Shown here one piece after another: positions 48,411-57,800 of a DNA stretch of 64,000 nt. Origin of the DNA: Pirellulaceae bacterium (GTDB lineage: Bacteria; Planctomycetota; Planctomycetia; Pirellulales; Pirellulaceae); contig JADYZV010000059.1 in the NCBI GenBank assembly GCA_020852965.1, forward strand, positions 1-64,000, written 5' to 3'. Under the pieces are notes generated by a model. That model ran no database searches. It was not told the DNA's origin and saw nothing but the letters and a program-made list of their open reading frames with translations. A program made the position numbers and the translations under genes. Numbering within the stretch: the first letter of the stretch is position 1; each line of letters starts with the position of its first letter.

Positions 48411-48683
48411 GATTCACCAGCGAGGCAAGCTCGCAGGGGTCTAACAACGGATTCACCAGTGAGGCAAGCTCGTAGGGGTCTAACAACGGATTCACCAGTG
48501 AGGCAAGCTCGTAGGGGTCTAACAACGGATTCACCAGCGAGGCAAGCTCGCAGGGGTCTAACAACGGATTCACCAGCGAGGCAAGCTCGCAGGGGGCTGA
48601 CGACTGATTTACCAGCGAGGCAAAATCACAGCGGTCTAAGGCAAGATTTATCTGCGAGGCCAGCTCGCGACGGTCTCGGAAAA
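48411..48683 (+). repeat. Seven tandem 39-base units before lgt
   Basis: Units start at 48411, 48450, 48489, 48528, 48567, 48606 and 48645. Each carries the hairpin GCGAG-GCAAG-CTCGC or a variant; the last two are diverged. In units 2 and 3 the stem reads GTGAG/CTCGT, where both changes give wobble pairs in RNA. The period is 13 codons, so one frame stays open across the array, but I do not think it is a gene. It ends 16 bases before the lgt start. Confidence 0.92.
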
Positions 48684-48699
48684 CTATTAGGATTCATCT

Positions 48700-49980
48700 G
48701 TGCGCGACACATTGCTCTACATCCCCCACAAACTCTTCGGAATACCGCTGTTTGGCTTTGGCCTTCTGCTAGTGGGGCTAATCGTAGCAGCGGCGGTGTG
48801 GATTGTCTGGACACTACTGAGGAAGCGCGTCCCGGGTGAGGCGAGCCCTGCGAGCGAATTGTGGAGCGGCTTGCCCGTCTGGTTGGTGGCTACGGCCATC
48901 GTGACTTTTGTTCTGCCGCAGATTGAACAGGTGGTTCCCAATGGCGAGCCGATCGGCCTACCGATACGTGGTTACGGAGTGATGGTGCTGCTGGGATTGT
49001 TGGCGGGTATTGGAATCACCATCGTGCGCGGCAAGCAATTGGGCATCGTGGCTGACGTCATCATTGGACTTGGCTTTTGGATGATGCTCGGCGGAATCGC
49101 TGGTGCCAGAATGTTCTACGTTGTGCAAAAGTGGAATGACAATCCACACTTGGATTTGCAGAATCGCTTGATCGATATCTTCAAATTGACCGAGGGAGGC
49201 TTGGTGATCTATGGCGGGGTGGTCGGAGGACTTTTAGCCGGCGCGATTTACTGTCGGCTGCAACGGCTGCCGATTACGGCTACGGCAGATTTGGTAGCTC
49301 CTGGGTTTTTGATTGGGTTATCGCTAGGGCGTATCGGCTGTTTGCTACATGGTTGCTGTTTTGGTGGCGTATGCACGGCCAACCTGCCCGCGATTCACTT
49401 TCCGGCTGGCAGCGTACCCTATAACTCGCAGTTGGACTCCGGTGCTCTGCTGGGCATCGAGCTTGAGGGGACGCGCTCACCGCCGGGTGTGATCGCCAAA
49501 ATCCATCCAGGGAGTTTGGCCGAAAACGCCGAGTGGAAAGCGGGTCAGCGACTTGATGAAATCGATTGGGGAGCGTCGGGGGAACTGCCAGCATCGCCTA
49601 CCAGTCCGCCTCCGCTTCGGGCTGACGTGATTGTTGACGGCCAGCGGACGACATGGCAGTCGAGGCAATTGCCCGCCGAAAGTTTGCCGACGCATCCCTC
49701 GCAGATTTACGCTTCGATCAACGCGTTACTGTTGTGCCTGCTGGTGTGGCAGCTACAACCGTTGCCCCAACGCGACGGAGTGACATTCTTGGTAGCTATC
49801 TTGCTCTATGCCCTGTCGCGCTTCTTGTTGGAGCTCGTGCGCAGTGACGAAGCGGGTCAGTTGGGAACTTCGCTCACAATCGCCCAATTGATTGCTGTGG
49901 GGAGCGGCTTAGTGGCCGGGATTGGATTGTTGGTACTTTGGCGGCGCCCGCGCGGCCGAGCTTGGAATTGGGCGGCTTAG
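48700..49980 (+). CDS. lgt: Prolipoprotein diacylglyceryl transferase-like protein with a PDZ-like insertion
   Basis: Transfers diacylglycerol from phosphatidylglycerol to the lipobox Cys of prelipoproteins at the inner membrane. The Lgt signature GRIGCLLHGCCFGG (about residue 210), the IRGYGVMVLLG helix and the closing HPSQIYASINAL are present, with multiple helices. At 426 residues it is much longer than E. coli Lgt (about 290). Between GSVPYNSQ and HPSQIY, about residues 247-325 form a PDZ-like segment (VIAKIHPGSLAENAEWKAGQRLDEI and DVIVDGQ). There is also a 60-residue N-terminal extension with one helix. The start is a GTG. Confidence 0.88.
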   Translation: MRDTLLYIPHKLFGIPLFGFGLLLVGLIVAAAVWIVWTLLRKRVPGEASPASELWSGLPVWLVATAIVTFVLPQIEQVVPNGEPIGLPIRGYGVMVLLGLLAGIGITIVRGKQLGIVADVIIGLGFWMMLGGIAGARMFYVVQKWNDNPHLDLQNRLIDIFKLTEGGLVIYGGVVGGLLAGAIYCRLQRLPITATADLVAPGFLIGLSLGRIGCLLHGCCFGGVCTANLPAIHFPAGSVPYNSQLDSGALLGIELEGTRSPPGVIAKIHPGSLAENAEWKAGQRLDEIDWGASGELPASPTSPPPLRADVIVDGQRTTWQSRQLPAESLPTHPSQIYASINALLLCLLVWQLQPLPQRDGVTFLVAILLYALSRFLLELVRSDEAGQLGTSLTIAQLIAVGSGLVAGIGLLVLWRRPRGRAWNWAA

Positions 49981-50011
49981 AAACGCGGCGAATCATAGTA
50001 AGAGTTTTGCG

Positions 50012-50269
50012 CTACTGCTTTTCAGTAAGCAGTCTGGCCACCAATTCGGGGCTGTCTTGCTCGCGTAGATGAGCGATCTGCGTGGTGGGAATTCCGGCTT
50101 TTTCTAAACTCTTAGCAAGCGCCTCCCAGACTTTCACTCGTTTTTTTCCTTCGGATAGATACAGTTCCGTCACCAACTCTTGGGCGCGCTGCAATCCGAT
50201 GTGGTCGAGATTGTCGTAGTAACGCTTGATGACTTTTTGTTGGAACTTCGAATGCGTGCGTTCAGCCAT
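50012..50269 (-). CDS. Small conserved hypothetical protein
   Basis: The 85 residues are highly charged and helical (KFQQKVIKRYYDNLDHIGLQ, AQELVTELYLSEGKKRVKVW). I cannot assign a family. Its composition and a clean frame from an ATG suggest a real cytoplasmic gene; basic and acidic patches hint at nucleic-acid or protein binding, which is inference only. It is convergent with lgt. Confidence 0.6.
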   Translation of the reverse strand: MAERTHSKFQQKVIKRYYDNLDHIGLQRAQELVTELYLSEGKKRVKVWEALAKSLEKAGIPTTQIAHLREQDSPELVARLLTEKQ

Positions 50270-50870
50270 GTTGGGTGGGCCTCATCGTCGGGGACAGTAA
50301 TGAATAACTGGTGGTTTAAAGTCGTCTTTCGCGGGGCGTATGACGACTTGGGGTTGCTCGGCAGATTCAGTCTTCTCCAGTATCGTATCCATCATCGTCG
50401 AGTCGCAAACGGCAGTTGACTGATTTCTGGCAAATTTGGTTTGGGTTCGTCGTGGATCGCTCCGCCGGTCGATTGCTTTTGGGACTGCCCATTCGGATAT
50501 GTCGACTTCCCGCCGATCGCCACTATCATTTTCCGTTTTATCCTACTCGTGCTCGATATTCCAACGCGGCTTCGACTACGAAAAATGACCAAATTAGAGC
50601 GGCAGACCTACGGTGCGGCCAGCGACGATTGTCACGCTGAAATGGGTGGAAGGACCTAAACACCCTCCTGCGAGCCTCTGTGGCCCCCCGCGATGGACAT
50701 TCACCCCGAAGGTGGTGTTCTCTCGATATGGCACTTTCAGCCCCGCAAATCAACGCTAAAGTCCGCCTGGGCGGCGCTCTCGGAAGCCGGAGGGAGGATA
50801 TTTGCGGTCACTCCAAGAATCCAATTGTAGGGCTCTTGCGTTTCCACCAGGGGAGATCAAGATTGGCAGG
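50270..50870. other. Stretch without a clear gene; one coding-like small frame
   Basis: No long convincing gene. A 45-residue frame at 50693-50830 (start MDIHPEGGVLSIWHFQPRKS, end GGRIFAVTPRIQL) looks coding in composition but lacks a ribosome site. A 38-residue frame at 50303-50419 (MNNWWFKVVFRGAYDDLG) also looks protein-like. Both could be remnants or small genes. Confidence 0.3.
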
Positions 50871-51560
50871 ATGGAAACCTCCCGAAGTCAGCGCGCGATG
50901 CAATCGCTGCGGCGCGAGAAACACGTAATCCTGCCGAGCTTGCTCCAATGCGATTTCGGCAATTTGCAACGCGAGATCGAACAGCTTGAAGCGGCTGGGG
51001 TACGCGGATTGCACTTGGATGTCATGGATGGGCATTTTGTGCCGAACTTGTCGTACGGTATGCCTATTGTGGCTGGGGTTCGCAAGCTGACGAGCTTACC
51101 GATCGACGTACACTTGATGCTGTCCGAGCCGTCGAAGTACGTACGGCAATTTGCCGAGGCGGGGGCGGACAACTTGACCATTCACGCCGAAGTCTCCGAG
51201 GATGTCGGTGCTACGCTGGAGTTGATTCGCTCGGCTGGCACTGGGGTTGGGTTGGCCATCAACCCAGATACTGCTCTCAGCTCGATTGAGCAGATCTTGC
51301 CATTATGTGACTTGCTGCTAATTATGAGTGTTAATGCTGGCTTTGGCGGCCAAGCATTCAATCCGGTTGCGTTGGATAAATTGAAAGCGGCGCAACGGGG
51401 CTTTCCTGAGTTGCTTCTTGAGGTCGACGGTGGTGTCAATTTGACGACTATCGCCAAGTGCCAACAAGCGGGTGCGAGCCTGTTTGTAGTGGGGTCAGCG
51501 ATTTTTGGACAATCCAACTATCGAACTGCCCTCGAGCAGTTGAATGCGGCTTTGAGTTGA
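50871..51560 (+). CDS. rpe: Ribulose-phosphate 3-epimerase
   Basis: Interconverts ribulose-5-phosphate and xylulose-5-phosphate in the pentose phosphate pathway. TIM-barrel motifs are ILPSLLQCDFGNL, GLHLDVMDGHFVPNLSYG, DVHLML, MSVNAGFGGQAFNP, LEVDGGVN and VVGSAIFG. The metal-binding His/Asp residues are kept. The family core begins at about residue 20, so the start could be 50871 or the ATG at 50898; neither has a strong ribosome site. The pseudo-phosphatase gene follows by 28 bases. Confidence 0.92.
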   Translation: METSRSQRAMQSLRREKHVILPSLLQCDFGNLQREIEQLEAAGVRGLHLDVMDGHFVPNLSYGMPIVAGVRKLTSLPIDVHLMLSEPSKYVRQFAEAGADNLTIHAEVSEDVGATLELIRSAGTGVGLAINPDTALSSIEQILPLCDLLLIMSVNAGFGGQAFNPVALDKLKAAQRGFPELLLEVDGGVNLTTIAKCQQAGASLFVVGSAIFGQSNYRTALEQLNAALS

Positions 51561-51588
51561 AACGTTTCACTTTTTTTGACGAGTAGGC

Positions 51589-52188
51589 ATGATTGAAGTA
51601 CTGTTGATTCGACCAGGTTCTACGACCTTTGACCAAGAGGGGCGCATCAAGGGCTCGCTTGACATTCCGCTAAGTGCTGAGGGGGAAGTGCAAGCCGAAG
51701 CGCTGTCGCGCAGTTTGGCGGAGGTCAAGCTCGATTGCTTGTATGTGGCTCCCTGCGAGTCGGCGCTGCGGTCGGCGGAGCGGATTGGCGATCGCAACTT
51801 TTGCAAACAAAAGACGCTCGACTGCCTGCGCAATTTGAACCATGGCTTGTGGCAGGGCAAGTTGGTTTCAGAAGTTCGTCGCTTGCAACCCAAGGTTTAT
51901 CGCCAATTCCAAGAGCATCCCGCCGACGTTTGTCCTCCTGAGGGAGAGACGGTGCAGGCCGCTCATGAACGGGTCAAGGCGATGATAGCAAAACTCAAGA
52001 AACGACACAGCGGCGGACGCATCGGCTTGCTCGTCCCACAACCCATGGCCTCGATCGTGCGTTATGCCCTGGTTGGTGGTAGTCTAGGAGACCTGTGGAA
52101 ATCAGAACTGGACTTCGGGACTTATGAAACCCTGGAATTCCAACCGCAGCAAGCTCTGGCCGGCTTGTCGATTCTGGCGGCAGTTTAG
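51589..52188 (+). CDS. Histidine-phosphatase superfamily protein lacking the catalytic histidines
   Basis: The 199 residues have the phosphoglycerate mutase fold: LLIRPGSTTFDQEGRIKG, LSAEGEVQAEAL, PCESALRSAERI, LNHGLWQGKLVSEV and PPEGETVQAAHERV. The catalytic RHG motif reads RPG, so the phospho-accepting His is replaced by Pro. The second His (normally SHG) region reads LLVPQPMASIVRY. I infer a pseudo-enzyme with a binding or regulatory role. It is probably co-transcribed with rpe upstream. Confidence 0.82.
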   Translation: MIEVLLIRPGSTTFDQEGRIKGSLDIPLSAEGEVQAEALSRSLAEVKLDCLYVAPCESALRSAERIGDRNFCKQKTLDCLRNLNHGLWQGKLVSEVRRLQPKVYRQFQEHPADVCPPEGETVQAAHERVKAMIAKLKKRHSGGRIGLLVPQPMASIVRYALVGGSLGDLWKSELDFGTYETLEFQPQQALAGLSILAAV

Positions 52189-52287
52189 TGGTAATGGATT
52201 TACCTGTGGGCAGATACCTGCAGTGAATCAGTTTGAGTTACACTGTGGGAAGTCGAATTCGATTCCAATCGCGGATTATAACAGGCC

Positions 52288-53145
52288 ATGGCGCAACTAG
52301 ACTCGGCAGAGATAGACGCAACGAATAGTAAGTCCGCAGCGATGCGCAAGCGGCCGGTTCCGGATGGCGTATGGGTCAAATGCCCTGGCTGCTCGGCGAC
52401 CATCTATCGCAAGGAAGCGGAGCGTTTACAAAATGTTTGCCCCAAGTGCCAGTATCACTTCTATGTCTCTGCCATAGAGCGGATTGGGCAAGTGCTCGAC
52501 GAGGGGACGTTCGAGGAGTGGGATGGCCACTTGCGACCGACCGACCCGCTGCACTTTTCGGACAAGAAGCGTTATGCCGATCGTCTGCTCGAAGAGCAAG
52601 CCCGCACCGGTTTGACCGACGCGGCACTGACCGGTTGTGGGATGATACGCGCCCGACGTGTGGCGATTGGCGTAACCGATTCGGCGTTCATCATGGGGAG
52701 CATGGGGTCGGTCGTGGGCGAGCGACTAACGCGATTGGCCGAACGGGCCACCGCGCAGAAATTGCCTCTGATCATCATCAGCGGATCGGGAGGGGGCGCG
52801 CGCATGCACGAAGGCATTTTGTCATTGATGCAAATGGCCAAGGTTTCCGCAGCCCTGTCGCGTTATCATGCGGCAGGTGGGCTATATATTTCCGTATTGA
52901 CCAATCCCACCATGGGAGGCGTCGCCGCAAGTTTCGCTTCACTGGGAGATCTGGTTTTTGCCGAGCCCAAAGCGCTCATCGGTTTTGCTGGCCCGCGCAC
53001 GATTAAAGCCACGATCAAGATCGAGTTGCCCGAGGGCTTTCAAACGAGCGAGTTTCTGCTTGAGCACGGTTACATTGACCGCATCGTCGATCGCAACCGC
53101 CTCAAGAACGAGATCGCGCGGGCGATCGACTATTGCGGAAAGTAG
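52288..53145 (+). CDS. accD: Acetyl-CoA carboxylase carboxyltransferase beta subunit
   Basis: Transfers carboxyl from carboxybiotin to acetyl-CoA in fatty acid synthesis, together with AccA. The N-terminal zinc ribbon is present ([11 protein letters not shown] and [10 protein letters not shown]). The crotonase-like core has [37 protein letters not shown] and [12 protein letters not shown]. The 285-residue length is normal. An ACAGG ribosome site is close to the ATG. The kinase gene starts nine bases after its stop. Confidence 0.95.
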   Translation: MAQLDSAEIDATNSKSAAMRKRPVPDGVWVKCPGCSATIYRKEAERLQNVCPKCQYHFYVSAIERIGQVLDEGTFEEWDGHLRPTDPLHFSDKKRYADRLLEEQARTGLTDAALTGCGMIRARRVAIGVTDSAFIMGSMGSVVGERLTRLAERATAQKLPLIIISGSGGGARMHEGILSLMQMAKVSAALSRYHAAGGLYISVLTNPTMGGVAASFASLGDLVFAEPKALIGFAGPRTIKATIKIELPEGFQTSEFLLEHGYIDRIVDRNRLKNEIARAIDYCGK

Positions 53146-53154
53146 CCGATCGAC

Positions 53155-54078
53155 ATGGGATTTCTTGACAAGTTCGGTTTCGGCTCGAAATCTAGAAGCG
53201 GCGACAGCGCAGGGAAGAAGTCGCTCAAGTCGAATCGGAAGGTTGACATTGACGAACGCTTCGAGCGACTGCGCACTGCCGTCAGCGGTACGATGAGTAA
53301 ATTCTACGCTGCTCGCGACCGCGAGAATGACACGGTCGTCGGACTAAAGCTATGCGACTTGGAAAAATTTACTTTCTTTGAAAGCCGCTTTCGAGGATTG
53401 AATAAGCCTTCCGAAGGCGAAATCTCTGCACAGATGGTGCATCCCAACATCATCCGCACGCTCGAATATGGACTGTCGACCAAAAACGAACCCTACTTGA
53501 TTTTGGAGTTCATCGACGGTCCCGGATTGAATACGCTTATTCATGCCCGCGACGAAGAGCGACTCGCTGGAAAACGTATGAGCTTGATCCATCAAATGGC
53601 CGACGCCTTGCACTATGTACACCAGCAAGGTTTCATTCACCGTGACATCTGCCCTCGCAACTTTATCTGTTCGACCGACATCGAGACCATCAAATTGATC
53701 GACTTTGGCTTGAGCGTCCCTGCCACAGAGCCTTTCATGCGACCGGGCAATCGCACGGGTACGCCGCTGTATATGGCTCCTGAAATTGTGCGTCGTCGCG
53801 CGACCGATCAACGCCTGGACATCTTTGCATTTGGAATATCGATCTATCAGTTGCTGACGTTTGAACTTCCTTGGCCGGTCGGTGATGCCAGCGCGCTGGC
53901 TGCGCTTAATCACGACATTGCCCACCCCAAGAGCATTTTTGATTACCGTCCCGATCTGGACAAGAACCTCGGTGCCGCCATCATGCGCTGCATCCGTGCC
54001 AGCCCGCAGGATCGCTTCCCAAACATGGGCGACCTCGTCAAGACTTTGAGCTCCATCCGCTCCGAATCTGCAGTTTGA
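53155..54078 (+). CDS. Serine/threonine protein kinase
   Basis: A compact cytoplasmic kinase of 307 residues with no membrane segment or extra domain. Motifs are VVGLKL (ATP lysine), FIHRDICPRNFIC (catalytic loop), IDFGLS (metal Asp), GTPLYMAPEIV and the later DIFAFGISIYQLLTFELPW. The glycine-rich loop is poor (AVSGTMSKFYAA). It lies nine bases after accD and is probably co-transcribed with it, a possible link to lipid synthesis control (inference). Confidence 0.92.
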   Translation: MGFLDKFGFGSKSRSGDSAGKKSLKSNRKVDIDERFERLRTAVSGTMSKFYAARDRENDTVVGLKLCDLEKFTFFESRFRGLNKPSEGEISAQMVHPNIIRTLEYGLSTKNEPYLILEFIDGPGLNTLIHARDEERLAGKRMSLIHQMADALHYVHQQGFIHRDICPRNFICSTDIETIKLIDFGLSVPATEPFMRPGNRTGTPLYMAPEIVRRRATDQRLDIFAFGISIYQLLTFELPWPVGDASALAALNHDIAHPKSIFDYRPDLDKNLGAAIMRCIRASPQDRFPNMGDLVKTLSSIRSESAV

Positions 54079-54089
54079 TTGTTTTGCCC

Positions 54090-54341
54090 GCGAATCACGC
54101 GAATCAGCGCGAATTTTAAATCAGTTGCTGGGGGGCCTAATGCCTGAGAAATATGCCTGAGAAATCAGCCGTTTTCACCAATGCAATGATATCCAGCGAG
54201 TAGTCTGCTTTAGCGCGTCAGCGCGCAGAGGTGAGTCAGCACAACCGGGACGGTCGGCCCTCGCGTTCTTCACCTTCACCAGTGCCGCCTGGTCGTTTTG
54301 GTTGGCACATCTCCCTATTCGCGTTGATTCGCGTGATGCGT
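54090..54341. repeat. Inverted repeat pair flanking the gap after the kinase
   Basis: The 25 bases at 54090-54114 (beginning GCGAATCACGCGAATC) are matched by a near-perfect reverse complement at 54317-54341 (three mismatches). The enclosed 202 bases show no gene. Confidence 0.65.
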
Positions 54342-54347
54342 GGGCAG

Positions 54348-54839
54348 TCAATTTTCTGGGCGCGAATGCTGAGTCCAATGCCAGCTATCGATGTGCAATT
54401 GGGTAGCTTGGCCGACTCGGCAAGCGATGTAATGGAACTCTGCTGTTAGTTCAGCGGAATGGAGTTGGCAGTGGACCGGCCCGCTGGTCTGGGACGCTTG
54501 GCAGATGGCTTGGCCTGCGGCGATGCGGTGCACCTTTCCGCGGTTGCCTGCTTGCTTATTGGTGTCTTTATTGTCTGAGCTGGTCTGGGCGGGTGGATCG
54601 ATGACTCCTTCGTAGTCAAGATAATGTCGGCGGTGATCGGCCAGTCGCGTGGTGGGCCATGCGACGCGGGCGGAGTTCGATACATTTCCCGGGAGCGATT
54701 GCAGCTCGAATGTCAAGAGGAAATCGCCCGCTTCGATCATTAAATCCCAGTGAGATTTGCGCGACGAGTGGTCTGGCAGTGTGTGCTGTAGTAGGACAAA
54801 TCGCACGGAGTTGGGTTTAGCCCGGTCTTCAAATTCCAT
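54348..54839 (-). CDS. LigD 3'-phosphoesterase-like protein
   Basis: The 163 residues contain VRFVLLQHTLPDHSSRKSHWD and LMIEAGDFLLTFEL, then ADHRRHYLDYEG. These match the N-terminal phosphoesterase domain of bacterial ligase D (PF13298), with the metal-binding His of LLQHT and the HWDLMIE motif. As a free-standing domain it may trim 3' ends in DNA repair. The C-terminal 60 residues have diverged. The ATG at 54839 avoids overlap with the divergent uvrA; their starts are 57 bases apart, so a shared regulatory region is likely. Confidence 0.75.
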   Translation of the reverse strand: MEFEDRAKPNSVRFVLLQHTLPDHSSRKSHWDLMIEAGDFLLTFELQSLPGNVSNSARVAWPTTRLADHRRHYLDYEGVIDPPAQTSSDNKDTNKQAGNRGKVHRIAAGQAICQASQTSGPVHCQLHSAELTAEFHYIACRVGQATQLHIDSWHWTQHSRPEN

Positions 54840-54896
54840 ATAATTTCTTACAATACAAGGTTTCGCCCGAAGTCTATCCGCTGAAGTCGAGACCCT

Positions 54897-57800
54897 ATGG
54901 ACAACGCGACCATCGAAGTGCGCGGCGCTCGAGAGCACAACTTAAAAAATGTCAGCATCACGCTGCCTCGCAATCAGTTGATTGTCTTCACTGGGGTGAG
55001 CGGCAGTGGCAAAAGCTCGATGGCGTTTGACACGCTGTATGCCGAAGGGCAGCGCCGTTACTTAGAGAGTCTATCGAGCTACGCGCGGCAATTCATCGGA
55101 CAGCTCCCCAAGCCGAATGTTGATTATATCGGCGGATTGAGTCCTGCGATTTCGATCAGCCAGAAATCGACTAGCTCCAACCCACGCAGTACCGTCGGTA
55201 CCGTCACCGAGATCTACGATTTTCTGCGTGTGCTCTATGCGCGGGTGGCGACGGGATTTTGTTCCAAGTGTGATATACCGATCGCATCGCAGACGTGTGA
55301 TCAAATCGTCGTTCGCTTGCAGGACCTGCGCGATGCGGACGAATACTTGATGCTCGCTCCGGTAGTGCGCGGTCAAAAAGGCGAGTATCGCGAACTGTTC
55401 GAGAGTCTACAGCGTCAAGGCTATGCCCGCGCGCGCATCGATGGACAAGTCGCACGGATTTCCGACGCACCGCAGTTGCAGCGTCAGCAGAAGCATCATA
55501 TCGAAGTCGTGGTCGCGCGTTTCAATCCAAGAGAGACCGCGCGCGGCAAGATTGCCGAGGCGGTTACCGAGTCGCTCAAGTTGGGTGAAAATACGCTCAT
55601 CGTCATCCCTTGGAATGAAGCCGACGCGGACTCACCTTCCTTCGACGAAGCCAATGCGGCGGATGACGAACAGGACGAAGCGCCAGCGGCCCCCAAGTCG
55701 CGTCGTGGCCGCACTCGCGCCGCCAAGCAGACTGGCGAATTGGTGATGAGCAGCGAGTATGCGTGCCCTCAATGTGGCTTGTCGAGCATGCCGCCGACGC
55801 CCCAATTGCTCAGCTTCAATAGCCCCAGCGGAATGTGTGGCGTGTGCGAAGGCCTGGGGCGCCAGTTTACTTTTTCTCCCGAGTTGATCGTCCCCGACCC
55901 CACGCGTTCGTTGCGTCGCGGAGCCATCGAACTGCTGGGTGGATGGAACGACCTCGGACGTTGGCAGCGTCACCAATTGATGAGCGTCGGTGAATCGATC
56001 GAAAACGAATTCGGAATGCAAGCAGGTGAAAGCCTGACGATGCCCTGGGGTGAATTGCCCGCTGAAGTCAAGCAGGAATGGCTCTACGGCACCGGTGAGC
56101 GGCACATCACCTTCACGTGGCGAGGCGGTGCAAAGCCGATGAAGTACGGTGGCAGCTTCGAGGGGTTGGTGCCGCAACTCTTGGAACTATATCGCAACGC
56201 CAAGTCGCCGACTGCGCGCAAACGCTTCGAGAAATATATGGAACGTCGCCACTGCGATGCTTGCGGTGGCTCGCGTTTAAATCCGCAGGCGCGACAGCTG
56301 CGTCTGCGCAGCACAGCGACCCCGCGCAGCGCAGTGGGTTTGCGCAGCCCAGCGAAGCGGAAGAAGGGGGACGAGTGGCTGAACTTGCCCGATCTGTGCC
56401 GTCTGCCAATCGACGAGTGCCTCGAGTTTCTGCACGCAGTACAGCTTGGTGAAATCGAAAAACGCATTGCTGCGGAAGCCCTGAGGGAGATCCGCAATCG
56501 TCTGCAATTTCTGCTTAATGTCGGGCTCGACTACCTGAGTCTCGAACGCTCAGCTCCCACGCTCTCGGGTGGCGAATCACAAAGAATCCGACTGGCTAGC
56601 CAGATCGGTTCGGGCTTGGTGGGCGTGTTATATGTATTGGATGAACCGTCGATAGGCCTTCACCCGCGCGACAATGATCGCTTGATCGACTCGCTCAAGG
56701 CGTTGCGCGATCAAGGGAACACGCTATTGGTAGTCGAGCACGACGAGGATACGATGCGCGCCGCCGACCTGGTCCTCGACTTCGGCCCTGGCCCAGGCGT
56801 GCGCGGCGGCGAGATCGTGAGCTTCGGCGACTTGAATACTCTGGCGTGCAACGACAAGAGTCTCACAGGACAGTTCTTGACAGGCAAGCTGTCGATCCCC
56901 GTCCCCGAAATACGCAGACCGGGCAACGACAAAGCCATTCGTGTCCGTGGAGCCACGCACAACAACCTGAAGGATATCGATGTCGACATTCCGCTGGGCA
57001 AGTTGGTGTGTGTGACCGGTGTTAGCGGATCAGGTAAGAGTTCGCTGATCAACGATATCGTCGTCCCCGTGCTACGCCGTCAACTCCATGCAGCCGAAGA
57101 TGTGCCGGGTGAACATCGTTCGATCGAGGGTATCGAGCACTTGGACAAAGTCATCGCCATCGATCAATCTCCGATCGGACGCACACCGCGCAGCAATCCG
57201 GCAACCTATGTGAAGGTCTTCGATGAGATTCGCTCACTTTATGTCGAGCTCACCGAGGCCAAGCGCCGTGGCTATCAAGCAGGGCGTTTCAGTTTCAACG
57301 TGGCGGGAGGCCGCTGCGAATCGTGCGAAGGAAACGGTTCGAATCGCTTGGAGATGGACTTCCTGGCCGACTTGTGGGTTACCTGCCCCATCTGTGATGG
57401 CAAACGCTACAACCACGAAACGTTGCAAGTCAAGTTCAAGGACAAGTCGATCGCAGATGTGCTCGATATGGATATCCAGCAAGCGCTCGAGCTGTTCGAG
57501 AATGTCCCAAAGATCTCTGATAAACTGCGCACCTTGCACGATGTAGGACTCGACTACATCAAGCTCGGTCAACCCTCGCCGACGCTCTCGGGTGGCGAAG
57601 CACAGCGTATCAAACTGGCTAAAGAATTATCGCGTCGCAGTACCGGAAGCACGCTGTATCTGCTCGACGAACCGACTACTGGCTTGCACTTTCACGACAT
57701 CCGTCTGCTGTTGAAAGTGCTGCAGGACCTCGTCGGTTTGGGAAATACGGTGTTGGTTATCGAGCACAATTTGGATGTGATTCGCGCGGCCGATTGGCTG

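Noticed and set aside
48411-48683. CRISPR array
   Set aside because: Units are directly adjacent with no unique spacers, and no cas genes are nearby.
48339-48839. 166-residue frame with 13-residue repeats
   Set aside because: It is kept open by the 39-base period of the tandem array, overlaps the lgt start, and has no start signal or homology.
52371-53006. 211-residue plus-strand frame inside accD
   Set aside because: Out-of-frame shadow of accD, which has complete family motifs.
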